Assembly: GCA_938004315.1 (NCBI GenBank)
Contig: CALKWG010000365.1
Location: forward strand, 1 to 13,207
Reading direction: 5' to 3'
DNA length: 13,207 nucleotides
Source: an uncultured Spirochaetaceae bacterium
GTDB lineage: Bacteria > Spirochaetota > Spirochaetia > Treponematales > UBA12059
Below are positions 13,153 through 13,207 of this stretch, piece by piece; within the stretch, counting starts at the first letter, position 1; every line of letters begins with the position of its first letter. The notes below the pieces were generated by a model. The model saw nothing but the letters and a program-made list of their open reading frames with translations, was not told the DNA's origin and did no database searches. Both the position numbers and the translations under genes were made by a program.

Positions 13153-13207
13153 AGATCGGAAGAGCACCAGTCTGAACTACAGTCACCGAATACGATCTCG
13201 TATGCCG
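13153..13207 (+). other. Illumina TruSeq-type index adapter (not genomic DNA)
   Basis: The last 55 bases read as a library adapter: AGATCGGAAGAGCAC (13153-13167), then a stretch to 13186 matching the TruSeq read-1 3' adapter with three A/C/G changes, then an 8-base index CGAATACG (13187-13194), then ATCTCGTATGCCG (13195-13207) from the P7 flow-cell side. The order and lengths (34 + 8 + 13) are those of the commercial construct. Untrimmed adapter was assembled onto the contig end. Confidence 0.97.

Noticed and set aside
13153..13175. Stop codon TGA at 13173 ending the last gene
   Set aside because: The codons from 13153 onward are adapter sequence, so the gene is truncated, not a 54-residue peptide.
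1..13207. CRISPR array, insertion sequence, integrase, tRNA or rRNA gene
   Set aside because: Read through on both strands; no regularly spaced repeats, transposase or recombinase motifs, or RNA gene signatures were seen.

Overview
This GC-rich window carries ten genes in at least five transcription units. All signal peptides, the three-part efflux pump and the outer-membrane TolC-type protein point to a diderm (Gram-negative-type) bacterium. Heavy use of Ile-ATA, Leu-CTA and Arg-AGG codons despite the high GC, together with the gene mix (GH36 galactosidase, antiporter fused to a PTS EIIA domain, split MacAB-TolC operon, NosR/NapH-like Fe-S membrane protein), suggests a high-GC spirochaete. 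That placement is an inference with modest confidence. The right edge is not genomic: the last 55 bases (13153-13207) are Illumina index adapter, so this is the end of a draft or metagenome contig.

Layout. 1-61: a perfect 15-bp hairpin behind a DUF1275/YoaK membrane protein gene (62-736, minus). 867-3134 (plus): a cytoplasmic GH36 alpha-galactosidase, divergent from DUF1275. It converges, with an 11-bp gap, on 3146-5308 (minus), a CPA2-type cation:proton antiporter with a C-terminal PTS EIIA-like domain. 5309-5706 is a gene-free stretch with three further perfect hairpins, two simple and one nested. 5707-10788 (minus) is a five-gene operon read right to left: TolC-like outer-membrane protein, HlyD/MacA-like adaptor, MacB-type ATPase, MacB-type permease (separate polypeptides) and a small secreted protein. 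10789-11232 is a 444-bp divergent control region. 11233-13152 (plus) is a second operon: a polyferredoxin-type membrane protein, a membrane-anchored protein with a duplicated helical domain, and the first part of a third exported protein cut off by the adapter.

The most interesting signal is in the divergent control region. Both operons are preceded by almost the same 17-base element (16 of 17 identical), which fits the sigma-54 -24/-12 consensus (TGGCACG, four bases, TTGCW). Each lies at the same distance from its Shine-Dalgarno sequence and start codon. Between them lie two copies of a 17-bp dyad (TGCGC-N7-GCGCA type) that could be activator sites, and an AT-rich island. This suggests that one sigma-54-dependent activator switches on an efflux system and an extracytoplasmic redox module together, a coupling I do not recognise from known systems.

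How the genes work together. The efflux operon encodes all parts of a trans-envelope pump plus a periplasmic partner with two LTxxQ-like motifs. The redox operon would move electrons through [4Fe-4S] clusters to or from periplasmic proteins. The left half (galactosidase, antiporter, DUF1275) looks like ordinary housekeeping or carbohydrate metabolism without an obvious link to the right half.
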